64,000 nucleotides of DNA from Raffaelea ambrosiae. Lineage: Eukaryota > Ascomycota > Sordariomycetes > Ophiostomatales > Ophiostomataceae. The notes under the pieces were generated by a model. The model worked only from the letters and a program-made list of their open reading frames with translations. It did not search any database and was not told where the DNA came from. Every line of letters begins with the position of its first letter. Positions within the stretch are counted from its first letter, which is position 1. The position numbers and the translations under genes are program-made. The DNA lies in contig PCDI01000012.1 in assembly GCA_002778195.1 (NCBI GenBank), positions 124,001 to 188,000 of the forward strand, in the 5' to 3' direction. Shown piece by piece: positions 45,761 to 55,786 of the stretch.

Positions 45761-48191
45761 TCATGAGAATCTTCTCTGTCCGACTTGTCCCGCGATAACC
45801 TGCTGGTTAGGAAGGGGCGCCGCCATGCCGTAGGGGTTGATCTGAGGGTTGTTATACGGCTCCATGCCCTGCTGCAAATATGAGCCACCGTGTAAGCCTT
45901 GCTGCTGGGTGACTGGGCAGTCTTTATGTGCCAAAAGTAGCGTCTTCAAGTTGACGACCTCTTCACGCAGCTGCGTGATCTGGGCGGTCAACGATTCGTT
46001 CTCGGAGCTATACATCTCCACCTTGGACTGGAGATTCTGTAGCCACTGCTTCTTTCGCTGCCGACACTTGAGCGCCGCCACCCTATTTTGACGTTAGTAT
46101 GTTGATCGTCGACAAGCACCGCAGGTACCGATTGCTGGCGGGAAAAATGAGAAAGGCACCAACCTGTTGCGTTCAAGGAAGTTCTTCCGTTTCTCTTCCT
46201 CTGACATCTTGTGCTTAGGGCCATCGCCATTGTTGAGCCTCGAATCCTCGTCCTCGGACGCACTATCGTCCTCAGTTTCGGGCATAGGCATGTTGCCATT
46301 GGTCTTAGCCTTCTTGTTCGCCGGACCGGCCTTGGATGTAGATTCTTGCGCCTTCCGCCTGCCGTTCGTGGTGGGGGCTTCCGAGTTCCGCTTGCCTCTT
46401 CCACGAGGGCTTGGGCGTGTAGCTTCACTCTCATCAGAGGCCGGGCTGTGGGATTCACTAAGTCCCCGGCCAGAACCAATGCCTCCGTTGGCTGAGATTC
46501 CATTCGCACGAGCTGTGCCATTTGTCTGCTGCCCATTGTACCCCGATGGAGAAGCCGCAGGCACCTGTCCCTGTACAGGCAGGGTTGTTGCCTGAGCTGG
46601 TCCCCCCTGGACTGAGGCGCCTGGGACGGGGACCGGCACTGGCGAGGCCTGCGCCGGTTGGGGTGGAACGGAAAATTGAGCCTGGGCCTGGGCGGCACCG
46701 CCGCCTCCCTGAGCCAGCAAAAATAGCCCGTTAGCGGCATCATTATCGTGAGGGTCGTACTGGCCGGCAGCTGCCTTCGGTTCGGGTTTGAGTGTCGGGG
46801 CAGGGGCAGAAGTGACAGATGTGACCTCCTGTGGTTGAGAAGTCACAGGAGGCATTGACGTGCGTCCGGGGTGATGCTGCTGGTTCCCAGACTGGTGTGA
46901 CTGCTGTTCCCGCTTTGCCGCAGCCGCATTCATAGCCGTACGGTGGAAGTCGATGGTGCTGGGTGTAGCGCCCGTGCTCTGGATCTGATTGTAGAGTGCT
47001 TGCGAGTTGGGGCTCGGCGCTGGAAACATAGAACCGCTGCCCCCCGGTGTTAGGCCCGTCCGCAAGGAAGACTCGTTAGGTGTCGGGAACCCGCCGCGCA
47101 AGTGTGTATCTCCAAAATAATCATTTGCTGGCCCCGAAAGCATGGCAGGGCTAAGCGGGCCCGTTCTCAATGAGCCACCACCCCAGTTAAAAGTACTGCT
47201 TCCGCTGCCCGGCAGGAGAGAAGACGGCGACGTCAGCGCAGCGACGGACGGGAGCTTTGTGCCGCCGGGGGTTTCGGGGGGTGCGCCGCCGAAAGACTGA
47301 TCGAAGGGATTCGGCTCGAGGCTCAGCGAGCTGCCATGTTGGGATGTGAAGTAGTCGGGAGTGTTTCCATTCTGCTGCTGGCCAGGTCGCGGCGGCGGAG
47401 CAAGAGGTTTTGCAGGCTCGCCGTTCGCCGTCGACTCAAATTTCGACGCATCTGTGCGATTCTGGTTGTCTACTATTCGCCACGTCAGAACAAGCTGCGG
47501 CTAAAGGAAAGTTATGACGAGGGAGAGGCTCTAATGCGGACGCATCTTGTGCTGTTGTTCACGAGAGCTTGGGGGGGAGATATGGTATGATGATGGGAGA
47601 AAGATATGGGGGAAGAAGTAACCCGGGGGAATGATGATCGTATGAGGTATATATTCGCTCGCCGTCACTGCTCTCCACGTCACCCTGAGAGAATCATCGC
47701 ACAGTTCATAGAGCTGGCTTCGTTCTGTGCGAAACTGGTCGCGCGGTGGCGTAGCTCTGGCAGCTCATAGCCGCATATAACAGCGTGACGTAGCCTGCTG
47801 TGCGTAGGCGCGAGCTTGACACCCCGACGACCGCACACAACCTAGATAAGACGCTAGGCATCAAGTGTGGCGATGGGGAGCAACACGCAATACTCTGGGG
47901 AGGTCGAGAAAAGGGTGGTGATGGAAGCACGGAGATGGAGATGCAGGGGCGGGAGATGTATGGAAACGGTAGAAAGATGAAAATAGCGATGCCAAGAGAA
48001 GCGATGAGGGAAGGCCGGCACGAGACAGGCGATGCAAAATAGTGAAGAAAACGAATGCAGAAAACGACAGCGTGCAGAAAGACGATATGGGCAGATGCTG
48101 GATACGTACCGGATGCGCCATGTGACGTCTTGGAGTTCTGCTTGGGCGATTTAGCCTCGTTCTGGGAAGCCTCGACGGCCGTTGCATCCAT
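45761..48191 (-). CDS. atfA: Atf1/AtfA-type bZIP stress-response transcription factor
   Basis: Three exons (48191-48110, 47451-46164, 46082-45761) encode 563 residues of the ATF/CREB bZIP family, a target of the Sty1/SakA/Hog1 stress kinase in fungi. The N-terminal regions match the Aft1/Atf1 homology blocks: NPFDQSFG and FNWGGGSLRTGPLSPAML, followed by FPAPSPNSQALYNQ and GATPSTIDFHRTAMNAA. A low-complexity middle with a nuclear-localisation-like string (GPANKKAKTN) leads to the basic region ERNRVAALKCRQRKKQW at about 453-469 and a leucine zipper to about 500. The second intron splits the basic region inside the Arg codon of ERNR and uses an unusual GTTGGT donor. The 658-base first intron is the longest in the window. 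A TGACGTAG half-CRE occurs both in intron 1 and upstream of the start, which could allow autoregulation. Confidence 0.95.
47786..47793 (+). promoter_or_regulatory. CRE half-site TGACGTAG in atfA intron 1
   Basis: The octamer TGACGTAG contains the TGACG half-site bound by ATF/CREB factors. It lies in the long first intron of the gene that encodes such a factor. Confidence 0.3.
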
Positions 48192-48884
48192 TGTGAGCAG
48201 CGGGCGGGGAGCGACCCGGACAGGGGCAGCAAAGAGTGTTCAGAGTGTCGACGGAGCGCAGATGCGCCTTCCCAATGCGTGGTAGCCGTCCCAGGGGAGG
48301 ACAGCAGACGGGCTGCGATGGCGGCGCGCGAGCAGCACGGGAAAAGAGTGGTTCGGAATATGAGGGGGAGAAAGGCCGGGAGATTCTGGGCAGGAGCGAT
48401 GACGCACGTCGAAACGCGCGACACTTTTTTTGTGCGTCCGTGTGTGTGCTGTGGCTCAGTCGATCAGGGGAAAGGAGGGAATAAATAATTTATAAAATAA
48501 AATAAAATAAAGAGAGAGAGAGAGATAAAGAGATCGCACAGTGGTAATACGCGACGAGAGTCGACGAAAGTTGTGGGAGAAGGGAAGAGAGAAGGGAAGG
48601 TGCGAGGCGGTCAGGCCTATAAGGTCACGATGGCTCGCGCAAAAAAAAACGGCAAGAACGAAAAATTCGCAATGGGAGTTTGAGCTCTGCTGGGAAAGGG
48701 GATGGGGTGCAGCGTGGCCGTCGGGACGAGCCCTGGCGATGCGCAAAAGAAAGCGAGAATTAAAAATAAGTAAGAGGTGCACAATACAAAGGACGAGCGT
48801 TGGCGCCGTGGTCGCAATGCGATGAGCGGGATGCAGCGAAAGAGCGTTGCGTGAGAGGAAAGAGGAAAGTGTGAAAAAAAGAGG

Positions 48885-48892
48885 TGACGTAG
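48885..48892 (+). promoter_or_regulatory. CRE half-site TGACGTAG upstream of atfA
   Basis: Same octamer as in intron 1, about 694 bases before the atfA start codon. A candidate site for ATF/CREB binding. Confidence 0.3.
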
Positions 48893-49383
48893 CTGGAGAA
48901 AAAAAAAGTTGCAGCAGATTCGCAGACAGATGCAGGGAAAAAAAAAAATCGGCGCCCATGACGACAGATGTTTCTTATTCCCTGGACTGGGCGTTCTTGA
49001 ATTGGGGGGGGGAGAAACGGTGGGTGGGCCAGGGAAGGTGCGACTGGGCAGCCAGAAACAGGCAGGTCCTCCCCTTCGAGGAAGGCTGGGAGACGTGTTG
49101 CGCACTGTGCGGCCGCTAAGGCACGTCGAGGACAGACTCGGTGCGATACAGTTGTCCTCTGCCAGTAAGAGACGGGGTACTAGGGCCAACTAACAGCGCT
49201 GGAAAGAGCCATGGAAGCTAGGGACGTCGAGAGACGTCGACGCCACCCACAGAAGGCCCCACTTTGAACACGAACGGCAAGACGAAAAGACGCAAGACCA
49301 GTCAATCGAGCCAGTCTACTCGTACTCTGTAGTTACTAGTTAGTTTGTAGTTACTACTTTGTATGTATGAATAGAACCCAGTC

Positions 49384-49438
49384 AATGGAAGCCGGTCCAT
49401 GGAAGCCAATCGATGGAAACCAGTCAGTGGAAACCAGC
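49384..49438. repeat. imperfect tandem repeat of about 14-15 bases
   Basis: Four degenerate copies of ATGGAAGCC(A/G)(G/A)TC follow one another. Intergenic, no function seen. Confidence 0.7.
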
Positions 49439-51966
49439 CATGCAAGGACCCACGACAACTGCCAGGATACGAAACGCTGTCTCAGAGTGTATTTCTTGCA
49501 CTGTTGGTCCTCTGCCCTCGACACCCCCTCGATCGCCCAGGACTGCCTCACTCGGACTCTGCATGGAAGGAATGGAGATCCGACGGGGAACTGAGGAATG
49601 GGAGTGTCTTGGGGGAGTGGGTTGGTCCGTGGGGAGCGGTCTTGAAGTGTAACTAATGGGCAAGGGGTGTTATACACACAGAGCGAGGAACAAATGCGTG
49701 CTCTCCCTGGACTCTAACGCGTGCACTGTGTATCGCCGTCTGCACGTTGTCGCTAGCTCTGCCAGGCGGCAAAATGGAAACCATTCCGCCCTCTTGCTCT
49801 GGGGTGAGGAGTGGGCGCAGGTGGTCGTGTTTGCCGCGGCCGCGATGCTACAGAACAGCTGAGATGGCAGGCCGATCCGACAGAACAGCCTCTGCCGTGC
49901 CGTTGTTTTGCTGACCGTCAAGGGGGTGTGCTGTTGGGTGGGCAGTGACATGGGCATGAGCATGGGCATGGGCAAAAATGTCCGACGTATGCGTACGTAT
50001 ATAGTAACTAACTAGTTAGTATTTGCTTTCCAGTGTGTGGCTGGCTGCGTGTGCAGGTGGCTGCGACTGCCTGCAAGGTCTGCGGCACGCAGAAGTATCA
50101 TGCAGATGTCCCTGCGCCGGCTGGCCCTGCACTCGTCTCTGCACAGGCAGTAAGAGACAGCCGTGACGCTGTGGCTAGCAGTTTTTACTAGTAGTAGCAA
50201 AGTAATACGAAAAGAGAAGAGGACCGCTGTGGCAAAATTTGCCGCCCCCTTTGCTCCTGGATGGACATGGCCAGACTCAAAATACTCGCTCGGCCCAATC
50301 CACCTCTCCAATCAGCCTTTTTTTCATCTTACTATTTTACGGTGATTTTTGTTTCTTATTATTTTTATTTTATTTTCTTCCCTAACCCCCTACTCGTACG
50401 AGTGCACAGTACGGCTGGCCAAATTGCGTCAGCCGCTAACACGGACCTTGCAAAACTGGAAAACGCGAGTCCTCCTCTTTTGTGTTCCTACGGCGGCATG
50501 GTACAGTGACATGGTCGCAACCATAGTATCGTGCTTTTGTGAAATGTCGTTCCTAATCTCTGGTACGCTTGTATGGTCGTCTGGAAGACTCGAGTAAAAA
50601 TACGACTCCACGCCCCCATCCTTTTCATCACACGTACTCCGCAACACGGCCTGAAGCGAGAAGAGCGAGAAGAGCGAAAAGAGGCGAAAAAAATGGGAAA
50701 TTGGCAGAAGGGAGATGCCCTGTATGGGTGCAACGGCTTTTCTCGTTTCATTTGTTGTACTATGTGTGTGTTGTTTTTGGCCTTGTTGCGGTCTCTACCG
50801 TGTACAATACTATTTAGCATTCATTTGGTTTTTTTTTTCCGCGCAGACAACAATCTAGTCCGCCAAATTTTGTCTTCGAATGACGTAATCGATTCCCCCG
50901 TTGGCTACCCAGAAATGGCCCCACAGGCTGATATGGGCCATTTCGCTCTTGTCTGCTCGAACATGCGCGTCTCGTTTGTGCCTGCAGGCCTGCCGACTCT
51001 CCGGCTCGCCCAGGAAAGCAGAAGATGGAAACGCGACAAACCAGTTATTGTCTGATGCTCTCAATGCGCGCCAGTGGGAAAATAACAACACTACGGGCTC
51101 TTGTTGCGACTCTCTGGGGCCGTTGTACTTGAGGTGCCGCAATGACTTCATTTCATCACCACTAGCGCGTTTGCCAGGTGCAGGACCGTTTTATTTTTTT
51201 TGGACAAGGGGGGTGCGCCTCGGTGCTCTGTGTCCCGCACTGTGCGCCACGCTTTGCTGATAAATCGCGAATGGGACGAGCGCTGGCCCTCCCCCCCCCT
51301 TTTTTTTCTCGTGTGCCCGACAGCATTCTACTTTTTCCAGCCTGTAACTGCGAGCGCCATTATCCAGCCAGAGTTAGTGAGCCAGCCACCCAGAAGTACC
51401 CGATGGCATCCAGCAAGATCGCTGTAGAGCCAATTGTTCCCAGTTGGCGAGTCATCGGGTCTAACAAAGCCAGTATCTACTCGCAACTACTCTGTCGTAT
51501 GCGAAGCCAACCAGAGCCAACCGAGCCCTACTACCCAATCAACCAGGCTAGACGGCAATCATATCTTGTCATTCTTCCGTCACATGAGGACCACTGGCCC
51601 GTTGCCAAATTCCATAATAAGATATTACTCGGCAAACCTGCCTTGAAAGCCGGGGCTGGCCGGTTTCACAACACAGCCAACCAGCTCGCCAAAGAGTCAG
51701 AATGGAACAACGGCACTTGTGTTGCGCCCAGCATGCATGGTCATCCGGCACGGTATCAGTATCTTACTGATTTTATGATATTACGCAGTGGGTGGCTGCC
51801 CGCCTGTTGTATTACAGGTGGTGTGCTGTCGTATGGAAGACCCAACTGACCAGAACACACACTGACCACCTTTCCTGCCGCACCGGCCTATCTCCAGGCA
51901 TTGGCACTGGCTCTGTAGTTTTGTCTTTCCGTGGGGACACGTCTTCTGCCTACGGCGTTCTAGAAC

Positions 51967-52010
51967 GACTCTTTCTGACTCTCTTGACTCTTTGACTCTT
52001 TGACTCTTTC
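51967..52010. repeat. 8-bp repeat GACTCTTT
   Basis: About five copies of GACTCTTT, the last three nearly perfect, in intergenic DNA. Confidence 0.75.
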
Positions 52011-53801
52011 TATTGGGCTGTCCATTCACGGGATGAGTCAGCTCCCAGTTACATACCACAACCCCACTCAGCCTTACACTGCGACACTGCAGGCGATTCT
52101 CAAGTGTTATATCTGACAAGAATTCACAAATCCAAATCTGTTGCCTTTATAGGGACAATTTGTAGAAACTAGTAGATCTGTAGCCGCTTGGCCTGTGCAA
52201 CTCCGCCAACGGGCGAGCACTGTTATCAAAAGCACAAATGTTATTTCCATTGGCCAACTGGAACCAACAAAAAAGGGAGAAATACCTTCAAGTCTGACTA
52301 CCGTCCTAATGGCGCTAATTCAATGAGGGAAAAAAAATGTCTAGTTCCCCAGACTGTAGCAGCTGTCAGGAATATGGCATCTTGGACTTGCGCCACGAAA
52401 ATGGCTCGTCGTGTTCAGCCTCGTCGTCCGAGACCAATGCCTGCTAGGCGAAAATATATCTTCATGTGGCTCTCATGACTCAATCTCATCTCATTCGTCC
52501 AATTCAATGCAGATGCCGGCTATGGCCGCCGTCTATACTGGTGTGTGAGAGGTACCCGGGACTTCAATGCGGTACAAAGAGAAACAGGCAGGTCTGTCCG
52601 GGCAGCTCACGCACGTGATGAGCAAAAGAGAGGCAACGCACGGGCATGTAGGCTCTTCGCGGCTGCCATTGCCAAGGCTTCCAGTCTACAAACGAAGTTT
52701 TATAGGGTTCTTTTTGCCACCCTTCCGGTTCACACACTTTTTCGACCTGGGGCGCCAGCTACCAAGAGCTCCCATAGCCTGCCTGTCGGCGTCTGTGGTC
52801 TGTGTTTGGAAAGACAATCTCGCCCGTTTTGTTATAGGTGTAACTCCAGTGCGCCCCCCTTTTTTCTCTCACTTTCTCTTTCTCTCTCGCTTGCGCGAGG
52901 CAATATCAATCCAGTTCATAGTTCTCACTTGCAAACAATAGTAGAAGGAATGCAGAGCAACAGTTCTGTCAGAAAATAATTCCTTCGGCTGCTGCAATAG
53001 AGTCTGGAGGACTATTTTTGTTATTTATCCCACGTACGATTATCTGATTCTGCCTTTAACTACATTCCCCAGAATTCTACCCCCGGAATTGAGCGTAACT
53101 GGGCTGGCATAGTGTTTCGCCATCGGGAGGGGCCAGTGCGCTATCAGCCGCATAGCACGCCTTATCCCGCCAACAACCAGGGGCGTTTTGCGGTCGGTAA
53201 CTAGATCCAACCGAAAGCCAAGACCGCTTTACATCCCAAATCATACGCGGATGCTGGTGTGTCCTTTGTCATGAGCGGCGGTTTTTGTGTGGGTGAGAGA
53301 AAAGACCTGTCCTTGCGTCTATGAAGTCTGTCATCGAATAGGATATATGCAACTGGGCCGAATATCTGTTCCAGATAGGCTGTCGGGGAGGGTCGAAGTA
53401 TAAGCTTGGTTTGAGTTCGAAAGAGGAGATAGTTGTACGCCGATTTTGCACCGGGCCGGTGTGATGCACCACAACGGGAGATCTGATAGGGCCCATGATA
53501 AGGTCACGCACCGGCACAGCGCAGAGATATGACGATATAACGGGACGATGCAGCCAGCGGGCATCCTGTTGATCCGGGGAGGGAGAGTGGCCTCTCTGTG
53601 AAGACGAGCTTAGACCAGATCAGACCAGCCCGCCAAGCTCCAGACAAGGAAAGACGCAAGGATTGCGAAAGCTTTTTGGAGATTGATTAAAAAAGAAATT
53701 GGAACTCAAGCTACAGAGCTTCATCCATTGCTCCTCTTGGATAAGGCACCGCTTCCATACCCCCCCAAGGAGGAGGCCAAGTCTGCTACACGCACCGAGC
53801 C

Positions 53802-55370
53802 ATGTCGACTGCCGCGGTCGCCGTGTCCCCCACGCAGCAGGCGCTTGAGAGGCTGGAGGTCGTGGCCAGCTCGCTGCAGCCAACGCCTGTGGTGGCGGCA
53901 CCAGCGTCGCCGCACGCGGAAGCTGCTGCTCCTGCTCCCGCGGCCGCGGCCGCTCCGCCCACGATGCCCGACATTGCCCCCGTGCCCAACCCGACCACGC
54001 CCTTTTGGCGGACGGCGCCGCACCGCCTCGACAACTTCCGCAGCAGCGACACGCTGCCGGCGGAGTGCGACGTGCTGATCATCGGCTCGGGCTACTCGGG
54101 CGTCAGCATTGCGCACCACCTGGTGCGCGACGGCGACGCGGCGGGCGAGGCGCCGCTGGACGTGGTGATGCTGGAGGCGCGGGCGGCGTGCTCGGGGGCG
54201 ACGGGCCGCAACGGCGGGCAGCTCAAGCCGGACCCGTACCAGAGGGCGACGGACAACATCCGGCGGTACGGGCGCGAAACGGCGGAGGCGCTGGCGGCGT
54301 TTGAGGTGGAGCAGCTGTACGCGGTCAAGGCGCTGGTGGAGGCGGAGCAGATGGCGGACGTGTGCGACTTTGTGCTGACGCGGGCGTACGACGTGCACCT
54401 GGACGCCGGGCTGGGGGCGGCCAAGAAGCGCGAGTACGACGACCTCAAGGCCAGCGGGTTCCCCACGGCGCAGGACGACATCTGGTACCTGGCGGGCGCG
54501 GCGGCCGAGGCGCTGACGGGGGTCAAGGGCGCGCAGTGTGCGTTTTCGTACACGGCGGCCAGCCTGTGGCCGTACAAGATGGTGATGCACCTGCTGGCGC
54601 AGCTGGTCGACGGCGGGCGGGTGCAGCTGCACACGCACACGCCGGCGACGGCGGTGGCGGACGAGCCGGGCGCGGACGGGCGGTGGGCGGTGGCGACGGC
54701 GCGGGGCACGGTGCGGGCCCGCCAGGTGGTGTTTGCGACGAACGCGTACACGGCGGGCCTGCTGCCGGCGTACCGCGAGCGGATCGTCCCCGTGCGCGGG
54801 ATCTGCAGCCGCATCACGACGCCGGCGACGGCCAACCAGCCGAGCCTGCCGCACTCGTACTCGGTCAAGTTCGACGGCCGGAGCGCCAACTACCAGCTGG
54901 CGCGGCCGGACGGCAGCTGGATCCTGGGCGGCGCGCGGCCGGCGTACCTGGCGCAGGGCGAGACGTGGTACAACGTGACGGATGACGCGACGCTGATCGC
55001 GCCGGCGGTGGCGCACTTTGACACGTTCATGCAGCAGACGTACCGGGGCTGGGAGGACAGCGGCGCCAAGCCGAGCCACATCTGGACGGGCATCCTGGGC
55101 TACACGTCCGACTTCATGCCGCACGTGGGCGCGGTGCCGTCCAAGCCCGGCCAGTTCATCTCGGCCGGGTTCAACGGCACGGGCATGCCCAAGATCCTGC
55201 TGACGTCCAAGGGCGTGGCCAAGATGATCCGCACGGGCTGCTCGTTTGAGGAGACGGGCATCCCGGGGCCGTTCAAGACGACCGAGGCCCGGCTGGCGGA
55301 CGACAACAACCGGATCCTGACGCTGCTGAAGCCAGTGGGTGGGGATCAGCCAGCGTCGGAGAAAAAATAG
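53802..55370 (+). CDS. FAD-dependent oxidoreductase, D-amino-acid oxidase (DAO) superfamily
   Basis: A single exon of 522 residues with very high third-position GC. After an Ala/Pro-rich N-terminus of about 60 residues comes the FAD-binding Rossmann motif DVLIIGSGYSGVSIAHHL at about 90-107. Next is LEARAACSGATGRNGGQLKP, the hallmark of the DAO branch that includes glycine, sarcosine and GABA-related amine oxidases. Further conserved parts are VVFATNAYTAGLLP and, near the C-terminus, WTGILGYTSDFMPHVGAVP and SAGFNGTGMPKILLT. These enzymes oxidise a secondary or primary amine of an amino acid to an imine with release of hydrogen peroxide. No targeting signal is obvious and the C-terminus (SEKK) is not a clear peroxisomal tripeptide. 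It is convergent with the GH127 gene, with 416 bases between stops. Confidence 0.9.
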   Translation: MSTAAVAVSPTQQALERLEVVASSLQPTPVVAAPASPHAEAAAPAPAAAAAPPTMPDIAPVPNPTTPFWRTAPHRLDNFRSSDTLPAECDVLIIGSGYSGVSIAHHLVRDGDAAGEAPLDVVMLEARAACSGATGRNGGQLKPDPYQRATDNIRRYGRETAEALAAFEVEQLYAVKALVEAEQMADVCDFVLTRAYDVHLDAGLGAAKKREYDDLKASGFPTAQDDIWYLAGAAAEALTGVKGAQCAFSYTAASLWPYKMVMHLLAQLVDGGRVQLHTHTPATAVADEPGADGRWAVATARGTVRARQVVFATNAYTAGLLPAYRERIVPVRGICSRITTPATANQPSLPHSYSVKFDGRSANYQLARPDGSWILGGARPAYLAQGETWYNVTDDATLIAPAVAHFDTFMQQTYRGWEDSGAKPSHIWTGILGYTSDFMPHVGAVPSKPGQFISAGFNGTGMPKILLTSKGVAKMIRTGCSFEETGIPGPFKTTEARLADDNNRILTLLKPVGGDQPASEKK

Positions 55371-55786
55371 TGGATGGGATGCGCCGGAAAGGAGAAAGAA
55401 CAGAAGGAAAAGATACAAGAAAAGTATCCAGATGCAGAGGGGGGGGGACCAGGAGCGAGACCCGAAACCAGGAATGCTTCCACCAGCGCATATACAGGGA
55501 ACACGGGAATGCATAGACGCAGACCAATCCATAGGCACACGTAGATACGCAGATGTATAGAGTAAGCAGAAATACATATGGAACACGATGGAGGACGCAA
55601 CCTTCTTTGCATGTACAGTTCTTTTTCTGCGTTCGTCTCGTCTGGTTTTCTAGAACAATTGGTTTTCTACAACCGTCCATACTGTACTGGGTCCGTATGA
55701 AAAGAGCAGTTTCTCCAAGAACCACCTCCAAGGGCCACCAAGATCCACCAAGAGCCACGACGAACTACTATGTGCCTCTGCATCCC
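55371..55786. other. intergenic between convergent genes
   Basis: Shared 3' flank of the FAD oxidase and GH127 genes. It carries imperfect CCACCAAGA-type repeats near 55722-55760. No gene. Confidence 0.5.

Larger units (their letters stand above)
48192..53801. other. gene-poor stretch of 5.6 kb
   Basis: The left part (48192-49200) should be leader and promoter of the AtfA gene. It is A-rich and includes a TGACGTAG half-CRE at 48885-48892 and an AAAATA/GAGA tract at 48484-48530. The rest has no supportable gene. The longest frame (51178-51849, plus, 223 residues) has no domain. Two short tandem repeats are listed separately. The right end holds the promoter of the FAD oxidase gene, with a CTCC-rich segment near 53570-53590. 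Confidence 0.45.

Noticed and set aside
51178..51849. 223-residue open frame on the plus strand
   Set aside because: No domain and uneven composition. Other frames in the same DNA look equally plausible, so it is probably chance.
53721..55586. 621-residue open frame on the minus strand
   Set aside because: Antisense shadow of the FAD oxidase gene with Arg/His-rich composition and no family match.
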